A stretch of 64,000 bases of DNA from Begonia masoniana (GCA_022432975.1 CM039514.1:3951519-4015518); one strand, 5' to 3'; numbered from the stretch's first letter, positions 13,184 through 24,442 are shown. Notes: generated from the sequence alone by a model not told the origin. Translations and numbers: made by a program.

Positions 13184-15397
13184 CGATGAGCTTCGAACAC
13201 CGGTCGGCTCAGATGACGAGGAGGTGGAAATCATACCGGTAAGAGAACAAATCTCACTGAGATTTCATAAGGGTAGAACATATGGTTCTTTACAGGAACT
13301 GAAAGACGAGATAGACAAATAGTCTTTAGAAAATTGTTATGATATCAAATTAATTAAATGTGAAAGAAGTCGACTGACGACTGAATGTGGAGATGAATGT
13401 TGGTGGCGACTGCATGCTTCGTTGATGCAAAATGAGCGAACGTTTCAAATAAAGAGCTTGATCGACCCTCACTACAGTTCGAGGCAAGTTGAAAATCGAC
13501 GTGCTTTAGCAAAATGGCTAGCGAACCATTAGCTGGACAGGTTCAAAAGGCACCCTACCTGGGACATCCCATCTATTATGGAGACAGTGAGGAATGACTT
13601 CACCGTCGACATTTCACCCAGTCTTGCCACATGAGCAAGATGCATGGCTCGAACCCTCAATGAAAGGAAGTGTGACGAACAGTATGGGCAACTGTGGTCG
13701 TACGCAGCCGAAATATTCAGATCAAATCTGGGCAGTACAGTGAAAATTAATGGAAACCCAGTGGGCCGTAATCAATTGGGATTCCAAAGATTCTATATGT
13801 GCATTGCTGCTTGCAAGACTGAGTTGCTGGAGTGCGGGAGACCCGTTATCTGCTTGGATGGCTGTCATCTAAAGGGGGTCGTATGCTGGCCAACTACTCA
13901 CAGCCGGCAGCATCGATGGAAACGATGGAATCTACCCCGTTGCTATTTCCAACGTCGAGTCTGAGTGTGCAAACTCATGGACATGGTTTTTGTATATATT
14001 AAAGCAAGACCTCAACACTCCGCATGGCCACGGTTGGACAATTATTTCAGACCGACAAAAGGTATGATGCATTTCTATATGTTATTTCAAAATTTCGTGG
14101 CTTTTGGGGTTTAATATTGTTTTATTAACGTCATTGTTCATGCAAATATCAGTGGTTACAGAGAATTATTCGAGATCATTTCCCATATGCTGAACACCGC
14201 TTCTGCCTCCGGCATATGTATGCGAATTTCAAAAACCATTTTCGAGGCAAAGTATATAGAGATGCGATGTGGAATGTGTCAGAGCACCCACTGAGGCCCA
14301 TTTCGAGCATGAAATACGAAAACTACACCGGCTATGTCCGGAAGCCCACGAATGGCTTTGAGCAGAAGGGCCAAAATATTAGGCTAGTTATGTCTTCTCT
14401 CCGAATCCCAAGTGCGATCTGGGATTGAATAATTTGTGCGAGTCATTCAATGCATTTCTTTTGCCAGTTAGGGACAAACCGATCCTGACCATGTTCGAGA
14501 TGATCCGAACGCGCTTGATGACTCGCATCGTGAAGAAATATGAGAAGCTGGTCGATTCAAACGACATCCTGTGTTCCAAGATAAGGACAAATCTTGAAAA
14601 GCTAAATAGTGCATCTGAAAATTGGCATGCAACGTTTGCGAGAGCTACACGATTTCAAGTCAGCAATGGATACGAACAATTCAAGATGGACATGACTTTG
14701 GGTGTGTGCAACTGCACTAGGTGGGAGCGTACAGGAATTCCGTGTGTCCATTTCATTCCTTGCATGTATTGGATGAGAGTCGCGCCGGAAGACTACGTAC
14801 ATGCATTCTATTACACTGGAAGATACCTGCAGATGTACTCACATTATATTCGTCCCATCAGTGGTCAAATAATGTGGCCGATCGTACGAGATATGAACGA
14901 AATCCTCTCGCCAAAAAGACAGCGTCAACCTGGTAGGCCGAAGAAGACAAGAGTGCGAGATGTCGAAGAGCCGTCAAGCTCGAGAATCAGTAAGAGGAAC
15001 TCAACCGTGCGTTGTGGTATATGTCGGCAGCAGGGGCATAATACTCGCACTTGTCCTAACTGGGGATCAACTTCAGGCGCTGCTTCGCATGACACATTCA
15101 TAGGCTTTAACACATTTGACGGGACGCAGGAATCTTCGACACGCGGCCGTGGCAGGAATTTGTAAATTTTTTTAATATACCATGTATTAAATTTTTTTAT
15201 TCATTCTTTAATTATTCATTTATTCTATAAGTATTAATTCTTTTAAATAAAGGTTTTTTTTAATTTATTCAAGTATTTAAATTATTTATTTCTAAAATGT
15301 GATTGAATTTGTGTATTTACGAATTTGTAAAACATATATAATTTCATATTTAATTATAATTAAAGTACATCAAATTTACATACAACAACTAAGCAGA

Positions 15398-16694
15398 CTA
15401 CGCAGGAGGGGCATCATCGCCAGAGTTCGTGGCGTTGTTCGCCGTCCAAGTCTGCAACCTCTCGTTTATCTCTTTATAAGACTCATCGAGATAATGCTGT
15501 GTCTGTGTCACCTCTCTCTGAGAAGCGATCACTTCACGCTGTCCTACGACGAGATCATCCACTCTTCCTATGAGTTGCTGGATGTCTCGTTGCTGGCTTT
15601 GTTGTATCTCCAGCACTTGCTGCAGATGCTGATGGTGTGTCTGCTGCATCTCATACATCTGCTGCTGTTGCTAGTACTGTTGCTGGTGGTGTGTTTGCTA
15701 CATCTCAAATATCTATTGTTGTTGCTGGTACTGTTGCTGGTGCATATCATACAGCTGTTGTTGATGCGTCTGTTGCATCTGATATAGCTGTTGCAGATAT
15801 TGCCTCGTATCCCAGCCGCCTCTCTCATCCTTTTGGGGGCGTTTGGCGGCGATGTAATCTCATTCATCGGCACTGCCCGAGAGGTGGATGCCCCCTGATT
15901 TCTCTTCAACACCCACTCGCCATCGACTTCAATGATGCCCATCCATATCAACTGGGTCATGTCAAATACGTCGGTAAATCTACGGGGGATTATCTGCTCT
16001 CCAAGCAATATGCAAATCCCAGCTCGCACGACGAGCTTCAGAATCAATGCCCCGTATGAAAGATTAGTCCTGGGTGCCCGCTCAACCTCACACATGTGAT
16101 TTAAAATCAAGAAACCAGGGTCAAAAGGCTTCTTGTTGCACAGCTTCTCCATGACATAGAGGTCCATGCAACTCACGTGATTTCAATGGCCCTCTCGCGG
16201 CAGAAGGGTGTGGGCGAGCATGTTTCGGAGAACCCGACTTCTAACATTCAACTTGTTCGCTCTTGGCTTCACGAACGCCCCAACGTTGGGATTGCAGTGA
16301 ATTTGTCGTAGGAACGCTACTCCCTCGGGCAATGTAAAAAAGGGCAGTCTCGGGAAGCATTGTAATATCGCTCCGTCCCTTCTATGTTAAACCCCACGAT
16401 TTCATTCACTTGCTCTGCCCGTATCATAAATTCAAACTCAAAAATGTACGTTCTCAAACCAGTTAAAACTCCATCTATCTCGGACACTCTCAGGTTGGCG
16501 TAGAACAAGTGAACTACTCTCTCGCACGTCTCGCCTATCAATGCATTGATCTCGTTTAGGCCGATGTTCTCAAACATCTCTTTGATTCCCAACGACTCCC
16601 AACCGATAAAATCTACATGCATACAAAAGTTTATTGAGCGTTTTCGCATATTTTGCTCAAACTTTCTTTGGCAATCATGGGACAAAAATTCCAT
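15398..16694 (-). pseudogene. Second gene of the inner MULE, plant transposon protein
   Basis: This gene is on the minus strand, convergent with the transposase, whose stop lies about 230 bp away. Reading from 16694 downward, residues near the start include HDCQRKFEQNM, GWESLGIKEMFENIG and RVVHLFYANLRV. These resemble what I know as the putative plant transposon protein family (PF20167). A frameshift occurs near 16320. A second frame follows with LAHTLLPREGH, then a TGA stop where the outer copy has arginine, then SCMDLYVMEKLCNKKPFD. The C-terminal part is Gln-rich (QQTHHQHLQQ) with a probable coiled coil. The function is unknown. The recurrence of the same gene in a second MULE of a different family is noteworthy. 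Confidence 0.7.
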
Positions 16695-17089
16695 GGTAAG
16701 ATCCTGTCAAGTTCACGTAAAAATGAAATTTAGTTTTTAAAGTTAAAACGTGGAGAGTACGCTAATCGAGAAAAAATCGTCGATAATCGAAAAAACGTAT
16801 TAAAAATATTTAAATAAATAAACAAAAATTAAAATATTCATACTTTCAGAATTTTGATATAAACAATAAAAATACAATGCATAAACAATATGTCATAAAA
16901 AATTTAATCTCATATTAACATTTTGTATATGAGTTTTTTTTGGTTGTCTAAAGTAAATGATAAAAAAACAACCGTCATACCTGGTAGGTGAACGCAGAGA
17001 AATATCGTCGAAATACGAAATGAGAGAGAGAATTGATGAAAATTGAAGAGAATTGAGGAATGAAGGTGTGATTTTTCAAAGCCGTGGTT

Positions 17090-17555
17090 GGGGCTTTATA
17101 TAGGGGAGTCGAGTACGGCCGATCCAGCTGGACTGGCCGTACTCGACGGGGAAACCACTCACGTGTTTTAAAGGTGGAGAGGATGGCTCGTGACTATTGT
17201 CACGGGTTTTTTCCCTCCGAGTACGGCCGGTCCATTTGGACCAGCCGTACTCCCCATTAAATGACAAAACCAGTGACAAAAGTTACGGGTTTTTCCCATA
17301 GGAGGACGGTTGATCCTCCTACCAGCCGTCCTCCGTTACCGAGTACGGCCGGTCCAGCTGGACCAGCCATACTCGGCTTCCATATTTTGCAGAAAAGTTG
17401 CAAAATGAGTCCAGCTGGACCAGCCGTACTCGGTAACGAAGGACGGCCTCCTCACCCCCCTGCGAGTTTGAAATCGCATGTTTTCGATACTTTAAGGTTT
17501 TACTCGATGAATAGTATTTTTTTAAGGGTTTTTTTTACCACCAACCCTTACTTTA
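17090..17555 (-). repeat. Right terminal inverted repeat of the inner MULE
   Basis: This is the reverse complement of 10097-10430, with additional palindromic cores at about 17106-17142, 17219-17253, 17340-17374 and 17410-17433. All are variants of gagtacggccggtccagc and its complement. The word gaggacggccgtcctcc-like at 17302-17335 adds a further inverted motif. Confidence 0.85.
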
Positions 17556-17947
17556 TAATTAATCAAAATTTTTAATCTAAGATCATATTATTTTATTTTA
17601 TTTAAATCGTTATATGTTCATTTTTTAATGTATCATTTATTTCTTTTTCTTTTTTCCTCACATAGAAACCAAAAAAGGGTGCCACATAATTCCTTTGAAA
17701 TAGTAAATAATGGTTAATTACCATTTAACCATGTTAATTCTATGCAGAAGACAAATTTGCCCTTAGATCTTTGGTTATTTACCATAAAACCAAACTTAAT
17801 CAATCATTAACCCCTATTAACTTTAATCTAATCTAAATTAAATTTGTTTTAATCTTATTAGATTAGCTATAATATAATTTTCTTAATTTATAAAAATACG
17901 AAATCTTATTAATTTTTATCCTTAAAATTTCAAACCAATACATCAGC

Positions 17948-18826
17948 TGCTCTACAATCGGTAGCTGAACCTGAGCTTGATCAACCATCTTCTGCATCAA
18001 CGTGTCGTATGAAAAATTCTTGTTACATGTCCGATCGATCTCATGTATGTGACCTAAAATTACGAAGTCAAGGTCGAACATATTCTCGTTGTATAGCTTC
18101 TCCATCACATAGAGATCTATGCAGCTCACGAGATCTCTATGTCCATCCCGAGGTAGAATCGTGTGAGTTATCAAATTGTGAATAACCCGAACTCTAACGT
18201 TCAAATCTATGGATTTTGGCTTCAAGAACCCTCCGATGTTGGCATTTCGATGAATTTCCATAAGGAAGTCAAGTACGTCGACCAATCTGAAAAATTTGCA
18301 ATCTCGGGAAGCATGGTAGTATCTCTACACATGATTCTCTTCTCCGGCAAATCCGAGCAATTTATTAATACTCTGAAGGTATAACAATCTCTGTACCAAA
18401 TATGTACGTCTTCAAACATTCTACCCTCCCGATAGAGGTCAAGTTCGCATAAAACAAACGAACAATTCAGTCGCAACTATCACCCCTCAACCCGCACATC
18501 CCGTGTAAGGCGATATTATCGAACATCTCTTTGATATGCAACGACTCCCACCCTCTAAAATTGACTGTCTTCAAATGAATAACCGAGCGGTTTGACATAT
18601 CCCTCTCAAATTGCTCTTGACACATTTGATTTTGAAATTCAATCGAAACATACCCAACGAGTGTTCGTCGCGCTTAAGACGATGACTGATTTTTCAGACC
18701 CCCTTGAGACAGTCCTCCTTGTGAAAACGATAGAAAATTTGACAAAGCGCGTTTGGTCGGGCCACATTGTGACAGACCTCCTTGTGACGAGCCAGCTTTT
18801 CGTTTAATCACCAATTTGGGAGCCAT
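17948..18826 (-). pseudogene. Second gene of the outer MULE, 5-prime part
   Basis: A plausible ATG is at 18826, giving MAPKLVIKRKAGSSQGGLSQ, a basic, Ser/Gln-rich N-terminus. After a short gap come segments corresponding to the inner copy: GWESLHIKEMFDNI near 18530, RLFYANL near 18450, then 17863-18285 with RVRVIHNLITHTILPRDGHR and SCIDLYVMEKLYN. The gene continues at 5653-5341 after the gypsy insertion. Several frame changes show it is dead. The family call (PF20167-like) is from memory of the motif pattern. Confidence 0.65.
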
Positions 18827-19443
18827 TTGAGAAAAATTTGGGGATTTGAATTTTGGATTTGAGGATTTAGACGATTTAGGGCTCGGATTTGTGAGATTTT
18901 TTTTGCTGATATTTGAATAGAACAATTATGGGAGATCGGCCTCCCGATCCGAAAATCAAGTTTTTCGGCAGCAGGGATGAAAATGGTGGTCGGTTCCTTA
19001 TATATATATTCAAAGATTGACCCCCCAATCCGAGACAGTGACCCCCCGTTCTTAGCACTAATTTTGACAACGGGGGGGTCACGACCCCGAATCGGCCTCC
19101 TGTTTTCAAAATGAGGTATGAGAACGGGGGGCCAATCTAGGGCAGTGACCCCTCTTTCTCGAGAACCTTGAAAAGAAAGAAGTAAGGAATAGGGGGCCAA
19201 TCTGGGGCAGTGTCCCCCCGATCTCGAGTCACGTGTGGTGCAAGTTGAATGGGAGGTCTTCACCCCCCACATCAACCCTCCGACCTAATATGTCCAGTAC
19301 CAAGTAAGCACTGGCCAGATCGGAGGGCCATTCCATTTAGACTGGCCCTTGGATCTTTGCGTAAATTGAGAACAAGGAGTGATCGGTCGCTGCTATGATT
19401 TAATTTGTTACATTTTGGATAGTTTAAAGTTTTAGTTGTTAAA
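18827..19443. repeat. Subterminal GC-rich repeats and right end of the outer MULE
   Basis: About 18930-19330 contains degenerate repeats built on ggggggcc/ggccaatc(t)ggggcagtg and ccgatcc words, in both orientations. The terminal motif ttttggatagtttaaagttttag follows at about 19411-19435. The same combination in miniature forms the MITE at 25082-25572. No gene is supported here; minus-strand frames of 77-155 codons read through the repeats. Confidence 0.6.
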
Positions 19444-20302
19444 ATTTTTAATTTAAGAGTTATTTCAAATTAAACTCTTACTTTAGGATTTAAATTAATT
19501 TTTACCTTATATATTATTTTCCTTAAACTTAAAAATTATTTGAAAATAAAATATTATAAATCATGCGTGACAAAGACCCCGGTACGTATTGGATCATGTT
19601 CTTTATTATTGTGATTTGTATTTTACAGATGCCAGAACTTAACTCTTGTTGGTGATTGGTCATTATTAGTTTTTCGATGATGATCTATATTTATGTTTTA
19701 TCTTATAAATTGATTGAGAGAAAAATTTGATGTAACCTCATTGTTTTTAGCAGTGGAAGATTTTATCAGAGTTTTCTAATAATTTTTTTCTTACACTGTG
19801 GAGGATTTTGACGTGGAATTTGGCGTTTTCAATTTATTTTTATAAGGTGTGTATATGCTTATTTGATATGGTATCTTCAAAAGTTGTCAATAATTAAATA
19901 TATATTTTTAAGTAATATTATATTTATTTTTTAATTATACACTAATCTTATATCATGGTATACACAATTATTTATTAATATAATATGTAAAATTAAAAAA
20001 TAAATCTAAAATTAGTGTGAACAATATTTCCTATCAATCGTGATTGAGGTCGTCCGACAATAAAACGCACTGTCGTCTATAACCACCGATATTTCGTCAT
20101 TTCCTTGGTTCTATAATTCGACTCTCGCTCGAATCAACTCAATCAGCCCAGTCCGTAAAACCCTAGAAAGTGGGAGAAACCTTAATCCGCCGAGAAAGAC
20201 GTAATAATTGGAGCAGTCGTAGCTTGACTCTCCAAAAATGGCCTCTTCTGTGTTGTTGAATCTGCAGTGAAATTGGAGATGGCAGAGCTGGAAAAAGAAA
20301 GA
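19444..20302. other. Intergenic stretch, no gene seen
   Basis: AT-rich DNA without a supported gene. A telo-box (AAACCCTAG at 20158-20166) lies near the right end; this element is common in promoters of plant growth-related genes. It may mark the 5-prime end of a plus-strand transcript running past the tRNA gene, but I could not define one. Confidence 0.4.
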
Positions 20303-20384
20303 CGTCGACAGCAGGGTTCGAACCTGCGCGGGCGAAACCCAACAGATTTCAAGTCTGTCTCCTTAACCACTCGGACATATCGAC
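20303..20384 (-). tRNA. tRNA-Ser (anticodon UGA)
   Basis: The minus strand reads as an 82-nt type II tRNA. The acceptor stem is GTCGATA pairing with TGTCGAC (one T-G pair) and the discriminator is G. The D-arm contains GAGTGGTTAAGGAG. The anticodon loop CTTGAAA has anticodon TGA. A variable arm (GGGTTTCGCCC) and a standard T-arm (GCAGGTTCGAACCCTGC) follow. No intron is present. It decodes UCA-type serine codons. All arms fold, so it is probably functional. Confidence 0.95.
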
Positions 20385-22340
20385 TTTCCTGCCCATTGAA
20401 CAATTACATTAGTTACATCAATTTGACAATCAATAAGCATTTTAAGAGAGTAATAGTAAATTATTTAAAAATAAATAAAAACAAATTAGAGCTACGCGAT
20501 TCCTAGCATGAAGTTCCAAAGGGGAAGCATATATGTTCAATCAAGAATTCAAACCTGTCTTACAATCTAAGACTAGAAGGCAGAGAACCGTAAGATGAAT
20601 TCTTTTAGCATTTGCTTTTTTCTCTCTTTTTCGTTGAATCGCTTCTGTTCATGTTGTTATTCTACAGTTTGTGAACTTCCCTCTTCCCGCATGTTTTAAA
20701 CTTTCTCGGATTTGGGTCTCCGGTATCAGATCCTGGATGATGCTTAGTTTGGATCTACTTCGTCAGCACACGAATCCATAAGACGTAATTTGACTAAATC
20801 TTTAACTGGGTACTGTTTTTTTTTTTTTTTTAATTCAAATGTTGCCTCAATTTTTGTCTTCGCGTTTTGATTTGATTGAAGTTTGGTAGTGGATGGCTCG
20901 AGCAGCGGAAAATGAATTATTGGGTGTTGACGTTCGAGTGTTGCTCGTTATGGTATGGCTATGTTTGGTGGCACACCTGAGGCGAATTCGAGTTTTCAAA
21001 GTTCATGCACACAATGTGTTTGTGATTGTGCCTCAAAGAATCCCCTTTCTTTTCCTTTTGGTGAGATTCATTATCTGGCACTTTTTATTGCTTATTATGC
21101 TTGGAAAAACTCCGTTTTGCATATTTTACCAGTTCTTTACTTGCAGACCTTTACATTCTGATTCTGGGATTTAATACATTGAATAATTTGAGGAATGTGT
21201 AGTTTTAAATGATCATCGCGAGTAAAGATTATCACAATTAGGCTTGAGCAATGTTCGAAAAGATTAATTAATGACCAACTGTTAAGTGATCATTTGATGT
21301 ATCTATGCATTGGTCTGACATAAAAACAATACATTCATGCACAAATGGGAGCTTCGTCTATGATTTGATCTCTCTAGATTTATCTGCCTAGCTTACACTT
21401 GAAGAGAATGTTTGAAATAATTTGAAGTTGTGAAAATTAATCTCGACCAGATTATTGTTAAGCAAATGCATCATCTTCGTCTTTGTCATTTTAGTTGCAC
21501 TCTATGTTTAGACATGTTTATTTTTTATTAATCTTCTTGTGTCCATTTGGTTCGTGCAAGACTTGAAAACAGTTTATTTGCAGGTCAGTTAATCTTTATC
21601 TCCCTACTTAACCTGTTAAAGTTCTAAGAAATGAAACCGTTTGATTTCTTAGAACTTAAAAAAGTGAAAAGTTTCTGTTTATCAAAAAATTTGCCTGTTT
21701 TTTCAGGAACCATTTGTAGTAACCTGTCTCAATGGATAAACCAATGAAGGAGAGCAACGGGGAAGATCATTAAAAAATGAAGTAGAGAAGTGTACTACAA
21801 GGAAAAAGGCTTGCGAAATTGCAAGCTTTATCCATTGCTATGGAAGAATTGAGCTATTGAAAGACGATGGAAGAGAAATAGCCCGACATCTTTATCGACA
21901 ATATTTTATGTAAAATACTTCTCGAATGTAAATATAGTGTCACTTTTTAAAACCGCACAATGTTATTATGTTGTTCTTACATTTGATGTCTCGACTATAA
22001 CCAGTTTTTAATATAGAAGAATTGTTTTTCACTATTCTGTCTGCGTAAACCCGTGAACTAGAATACATGGCCAACCCCGGGTTAACGCTGTCATAAATTC
22101 AAAACTAACTTGGCTATTTGCAAAATCTATTCGATCAAGATTCGATAACCATCTCCGTCTATGCGTTGAGTTTTACTATGCAGAAGAATAATAGATCATT
22201 TTAGCCTTAGCAAGTTTCTTAAATTTACAGTCATTATAGAAAGTTGCAGAAGAATAGATGAAAAATTGATTCTACTCATAAACCATGTCTTCATAGCAAG
22301 TTCAACGAAAACAAACGAGACAAAACTACGAAATCAAAAC
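20385..22340 (+). other. Intergenic stretch with unrecognised possible exons
   Basis: I recognise no gene here. Two pieces look less random than their surroundings. One is a 68-codon frame at 20955-21161 with a Cys-rich stretch (CTQCVCDC). The other is a 58-codon frame at 21740-21913 (KKACEIASFIHCYGRIELL) that ends in a natural stop but has a TAA immediately upstream. The second follows a good acceptor (tttttcag, about 21710). Together with the telo-box at 20158 they could be remains of a plus-strand gene or an untranslated RNA. The last 250 bp are probably the 3-prime UTR of the GDSL gene on the other strand. Confidence 0.2.
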
Positions 22341-24442
22341 TTAATCTTGAGAAGGAAAGGCATTTTGTCCCCAAAAAGGCGGGTCGGAGTATTTTCCCGT
22401 GAGTATGTGCGACGATACGTGCTTATTCGCAGCCTCGGTGTAATGAATTCCGTCCCAATTGATGTACTTGGCGCTGTCACTACAACCCATCGCCGCCGCT
22501 GAGGTTCCATTCAAAATCTTCGTCAGCCCACACCGAACTCGGAAGTCGTAGTTCAAAGGCGGCCCTCCGTACCCACAACAAGCCCTGATTGGCTGCTCAA
22601 ATCCTGCACATAGGCAAAAAAAACACGGCGTTTTATCGCTCATTTCTGATTTAGAAACTATTTTTTGTAAGAAATTTCACAAACAGAAGTAATTTATCGA
22701 AAAAGACTCGCCGTATCGCGAATAATTTGCGATGAGGTCGTATTTTATGGTGAAGATATCCACACATGTGACTCTTGCATGTGGATAGTGGCCCTGCAAT
22801 TTCTTACAAAGAGCATGAAGTTGTAGATTGAAGACTTTGGCAACCCGGTTATGGTCGACAACACATCCAAATTTGTCGAGTTTCGAAGGGTCAGTTCCGA
22901 ATCTGAGTATGTTCTGAGTCAAGCATCCGAGTGGACCAGTGTTGTGAATCCAAAACTTTCTCGCGCCTTGATCATATAGTCTCTAAATTACAGAATGTGC
23001 AAAGAGAATGTTTAGTATAAATAGCTAGGTAAAGTGACATTGCTCTTGTCACTTTGGTTGTTTATACGTCGAGTAAGGTGCAATTTAAACCATAAAAATT
23101 CGTAACCATTCACGTATTAGACCTTAAACTATTTTTTTTTATCAACAAAACTTTCATTTTTCAACTATCAGTATTTTGGACCATACCATCAAGTTACATT
23201 CAACACGTGTTTACTAATGTCAATTGATCCTGATTTCTAACTCCTCCGACGATATTTAACTCGATTTTGAACTCTATCGATATGTCAAAAGCTTTTGAAA
23301 TCAGGTTAGATAGGTTAAAAGACCTGAATAAAATGGAAAAAACGGTAAACAAGTAATGAATTTAATAGATAAATTGACGACATTGTCCAATTAGGTAAGA
23401 ACTGAAAGGTAGAGATTCCATTTGTCTAAAAAAATTATAGTACTAATCTGTAAATGACCATGAACGTTATGATTTAAATTGAAATTTATTAATTCATCTG
23501 ACCTGAAATTGGGTTTCGAATTCAGCCAAAACCGAAGGAATCCAAGCGAGAGTTTGGTCTAATGTTTTGACATAAAACGAGACGGACAGATCATTTTGGC
23601 CAATATCGAACATGTAGAGAGCCTTCTCAAAGAAATCTTCTTCTGGAAGGTAATTGGCAAGTTTTGTGCCTGCAAGAACACAAGATGGGGGGTTCTGTAA
23701 ATCTCCATTAAAACCATGAAGTTTCGGAGTTTCCTAAAGACATACGAAAATCTACGAATTTTTAGAAAATGGGCACGAATACCTTTGGATAACAAATTGA
23801 GAACTCGAGCTTTGAACCGGAAAAACTGATTGACTTGAACTCCGAGAGAAAACGGGCAGTAGGACGATGCTGTTGCCGGAAGTAAAGTCGCTGCAGCAGC
23901 TGCAAAATCGCAGCCTGTTCGGAAACTCGGCAGGCCGATTGAATCCAAGTATGCATTTAAAAGTGGAAGGTCCATAGCTTGCACTTCAAATTGAAATGTA
24001 AAAATTGTACAATATGATCAGAATAGAAAGAAACCCCCATTTTCTCAGCGAGAAAATCAGTTTGATAGAACAATAACAGGAGAATATCAGAAACAGAGCA
24101 GAAAAAATCGAGAAAACTACAGAGAAAATCAGTAATTATGAGAAGCATTATCCCCCAGATAATTGCTAAAAAAAAGGAAGATCAGAAGAAATCAGAGAGA
24201 AAATTACTGAGAAAATCAACAATTAGACGGCCATCACTGTATCTCCCAGACGGGGTGTGGAAGAAAACTTCCCCATTAGGCAGATTAAGGTCTTCAATTC
24301 CGGAATAAACAAGATTGCCAGCATCAGAATTCGAGTCGCCGAAGTTAAAAACTGCTGGGTGATCGAAATAAAGGGGTTGAGCAAACGGAAAGCAGATGAA
24401 AACGAAGGTAAGAGCTTCAACAATTGAGATCTTGGAAGCCAT
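22341..24442 (-). CDS. GDSL esterase/lipase
   Basis: Predicted secreted serine hydrolase of the plant GDSL family (SGNH fold), 376 residues, the usual size. Five exons on the minus strand: 24442-24208, 23977-23783, 23669-23503, 22982-22712, 22603-22341; lengths sum to 377 codons with the stop. Residues 1-22 form a hydrophobic signal peptide. Block I is FNFGDSNSDAGN with catalytic Ser37. The block II region reads GCDFAAAAATL, block III has GQND, and block V is WDGIHYTEAAN with Asp340 and His343. A conserved CCGYGGPPLNYD is present, so all catalytic elements are there. Intron 4 appears to begin with GC instead of GT (TACG|GCGAGT); the GT three bases further on breaks the frame. Closest relative by memory: the At3g05180/At1g54790 group. 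The substrate is unknown; the acyl ester function is inferred from the family. Confidence 0.9.

Larger units (their letters stand above)
10548..15165 (+). pseudogene. MULE (mudrA-like) transposase, interrupted
   Basis: The frame opens at ATG 10548 with an acidic N-terminus and is cut at 10719 by a solo LTR. It resumes at 13189 in the same frame (DDE-LRTPVGSDDE reads through the junction once the LTR and one duplication copy are ignored). Stops occur near 13320, 13529 and 13633. The catalytic region is recognisable at about 13780-13880 (CIAACKTELLECGRPVI, then LDGCHLKG), followed by a frameshift. An intron follows SDRQK (about 14062-14152, GT-AG). The last frame, 14425-15165, gives the SWIM zinc finger (CNCTRWERTGIPCVHF, about 14708-14755) and a zinc knuckle (CGICRQQGHNTRTC, about 15013-15055). 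It matches the Mutator transposase plus SWIM families as I know them. It is not functional. Confidence 0.9.
10071..17555 (+). mobile_element. Inner MULE with long TIRs and two convergent genes
   Basis: The ends are long inverted repeats. The left end from 10097 (taaagtaagggttggtggt) is the reverse complement of the right end up to 17555, and the match runs for roughly 340 bases. An extra 26-bp A/T tract (10071-10096) sits outside the matched left repeat. The undisturbed sister LTR near 7520-7545 shows the empty site. Relative to it, the 9-bp words atttaatta (10062-10070) and ttataatta (17553-17561) flank the element and match at 7 of 9 positions, as expected for a slightly decayed MULE duplication. 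The cargo is a mudrA-like transposase pseudogene and a convergent second gene. Confidence 0.85.
5654..17942 (-). mobile_element. Internally deleted Ty3/gypsy-type LTR element
   Basis: Two long direct LTRs (5654-7900 and 8225-17942, the latter interrupted by a MULE) flank only 324 bp of internal DNA. Both LTRs start tgt and end aca. The five bases before 5654 (5649-5653) and after 17942 (17943-17947) are both TCAGC, a perfect 5-bp target-site duplication. A primer-binding site complementary to initiator tRNA-Met lies at 8210-8221 and a polypurine tract (minus strand) at 7901-7913, so the element reads on the minus strand. Nearly all of gag-pol is gone; it is non-autonomous. Confidence 0.9.
8225..17942 (-). 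repeat. 5-prime LTR, split by the inner MULE
   Basis: The LTR occupies 8225-10070 and resumes at about 17562-17942, ending caaaccaataca. It reads tgttaagacccg at the left. The resumed part (word aatttttatccttaaaatttcaaac, given here only in outline) matches 7866-7892 of the sister LTR, which shows that 10071-17555 is an insertion and not native LTR sequence. Confidence 0.85.
1..19443 (+). mobile_element. Outer MULE transposon, decayed, hosting nested insertions
   Basis: The parts that belong together are a transposase remnant (286-1500, plus strand), a convergent second gene (5341-5653 continuing at 17948-18826, minus strand) and a GC-rich subterminal block (18830-19330). The block ends in a terminal motif at about 19400-19443. 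The order of the two genes matches the inner MULE at 10071-17555. The right-hand terminal sequence (about 45 bases including the word ttttggatagtttaaa) recurs as both inverted ends of the small element at 25082-25572, which supports its being a true terminus. The left end is outside the window or lost. The boundaries are inferred from homology; no target duplication could be checked. Confidence 0.55.

Noticed and set aside
15299..15787. Leu-rich plus-strand frame of 162 codons
   Set aside because: It is the opposite strand of the Gln-rich tail of the MULE second gene (CAG/CTG-type repeats).
20893..21174. Hydrophobic 93-codon plus-strand frame
   Set aside because: No recognisable domain, no supported splice context, and it conflicts with the more plausible Cys-rich frame in the same place.
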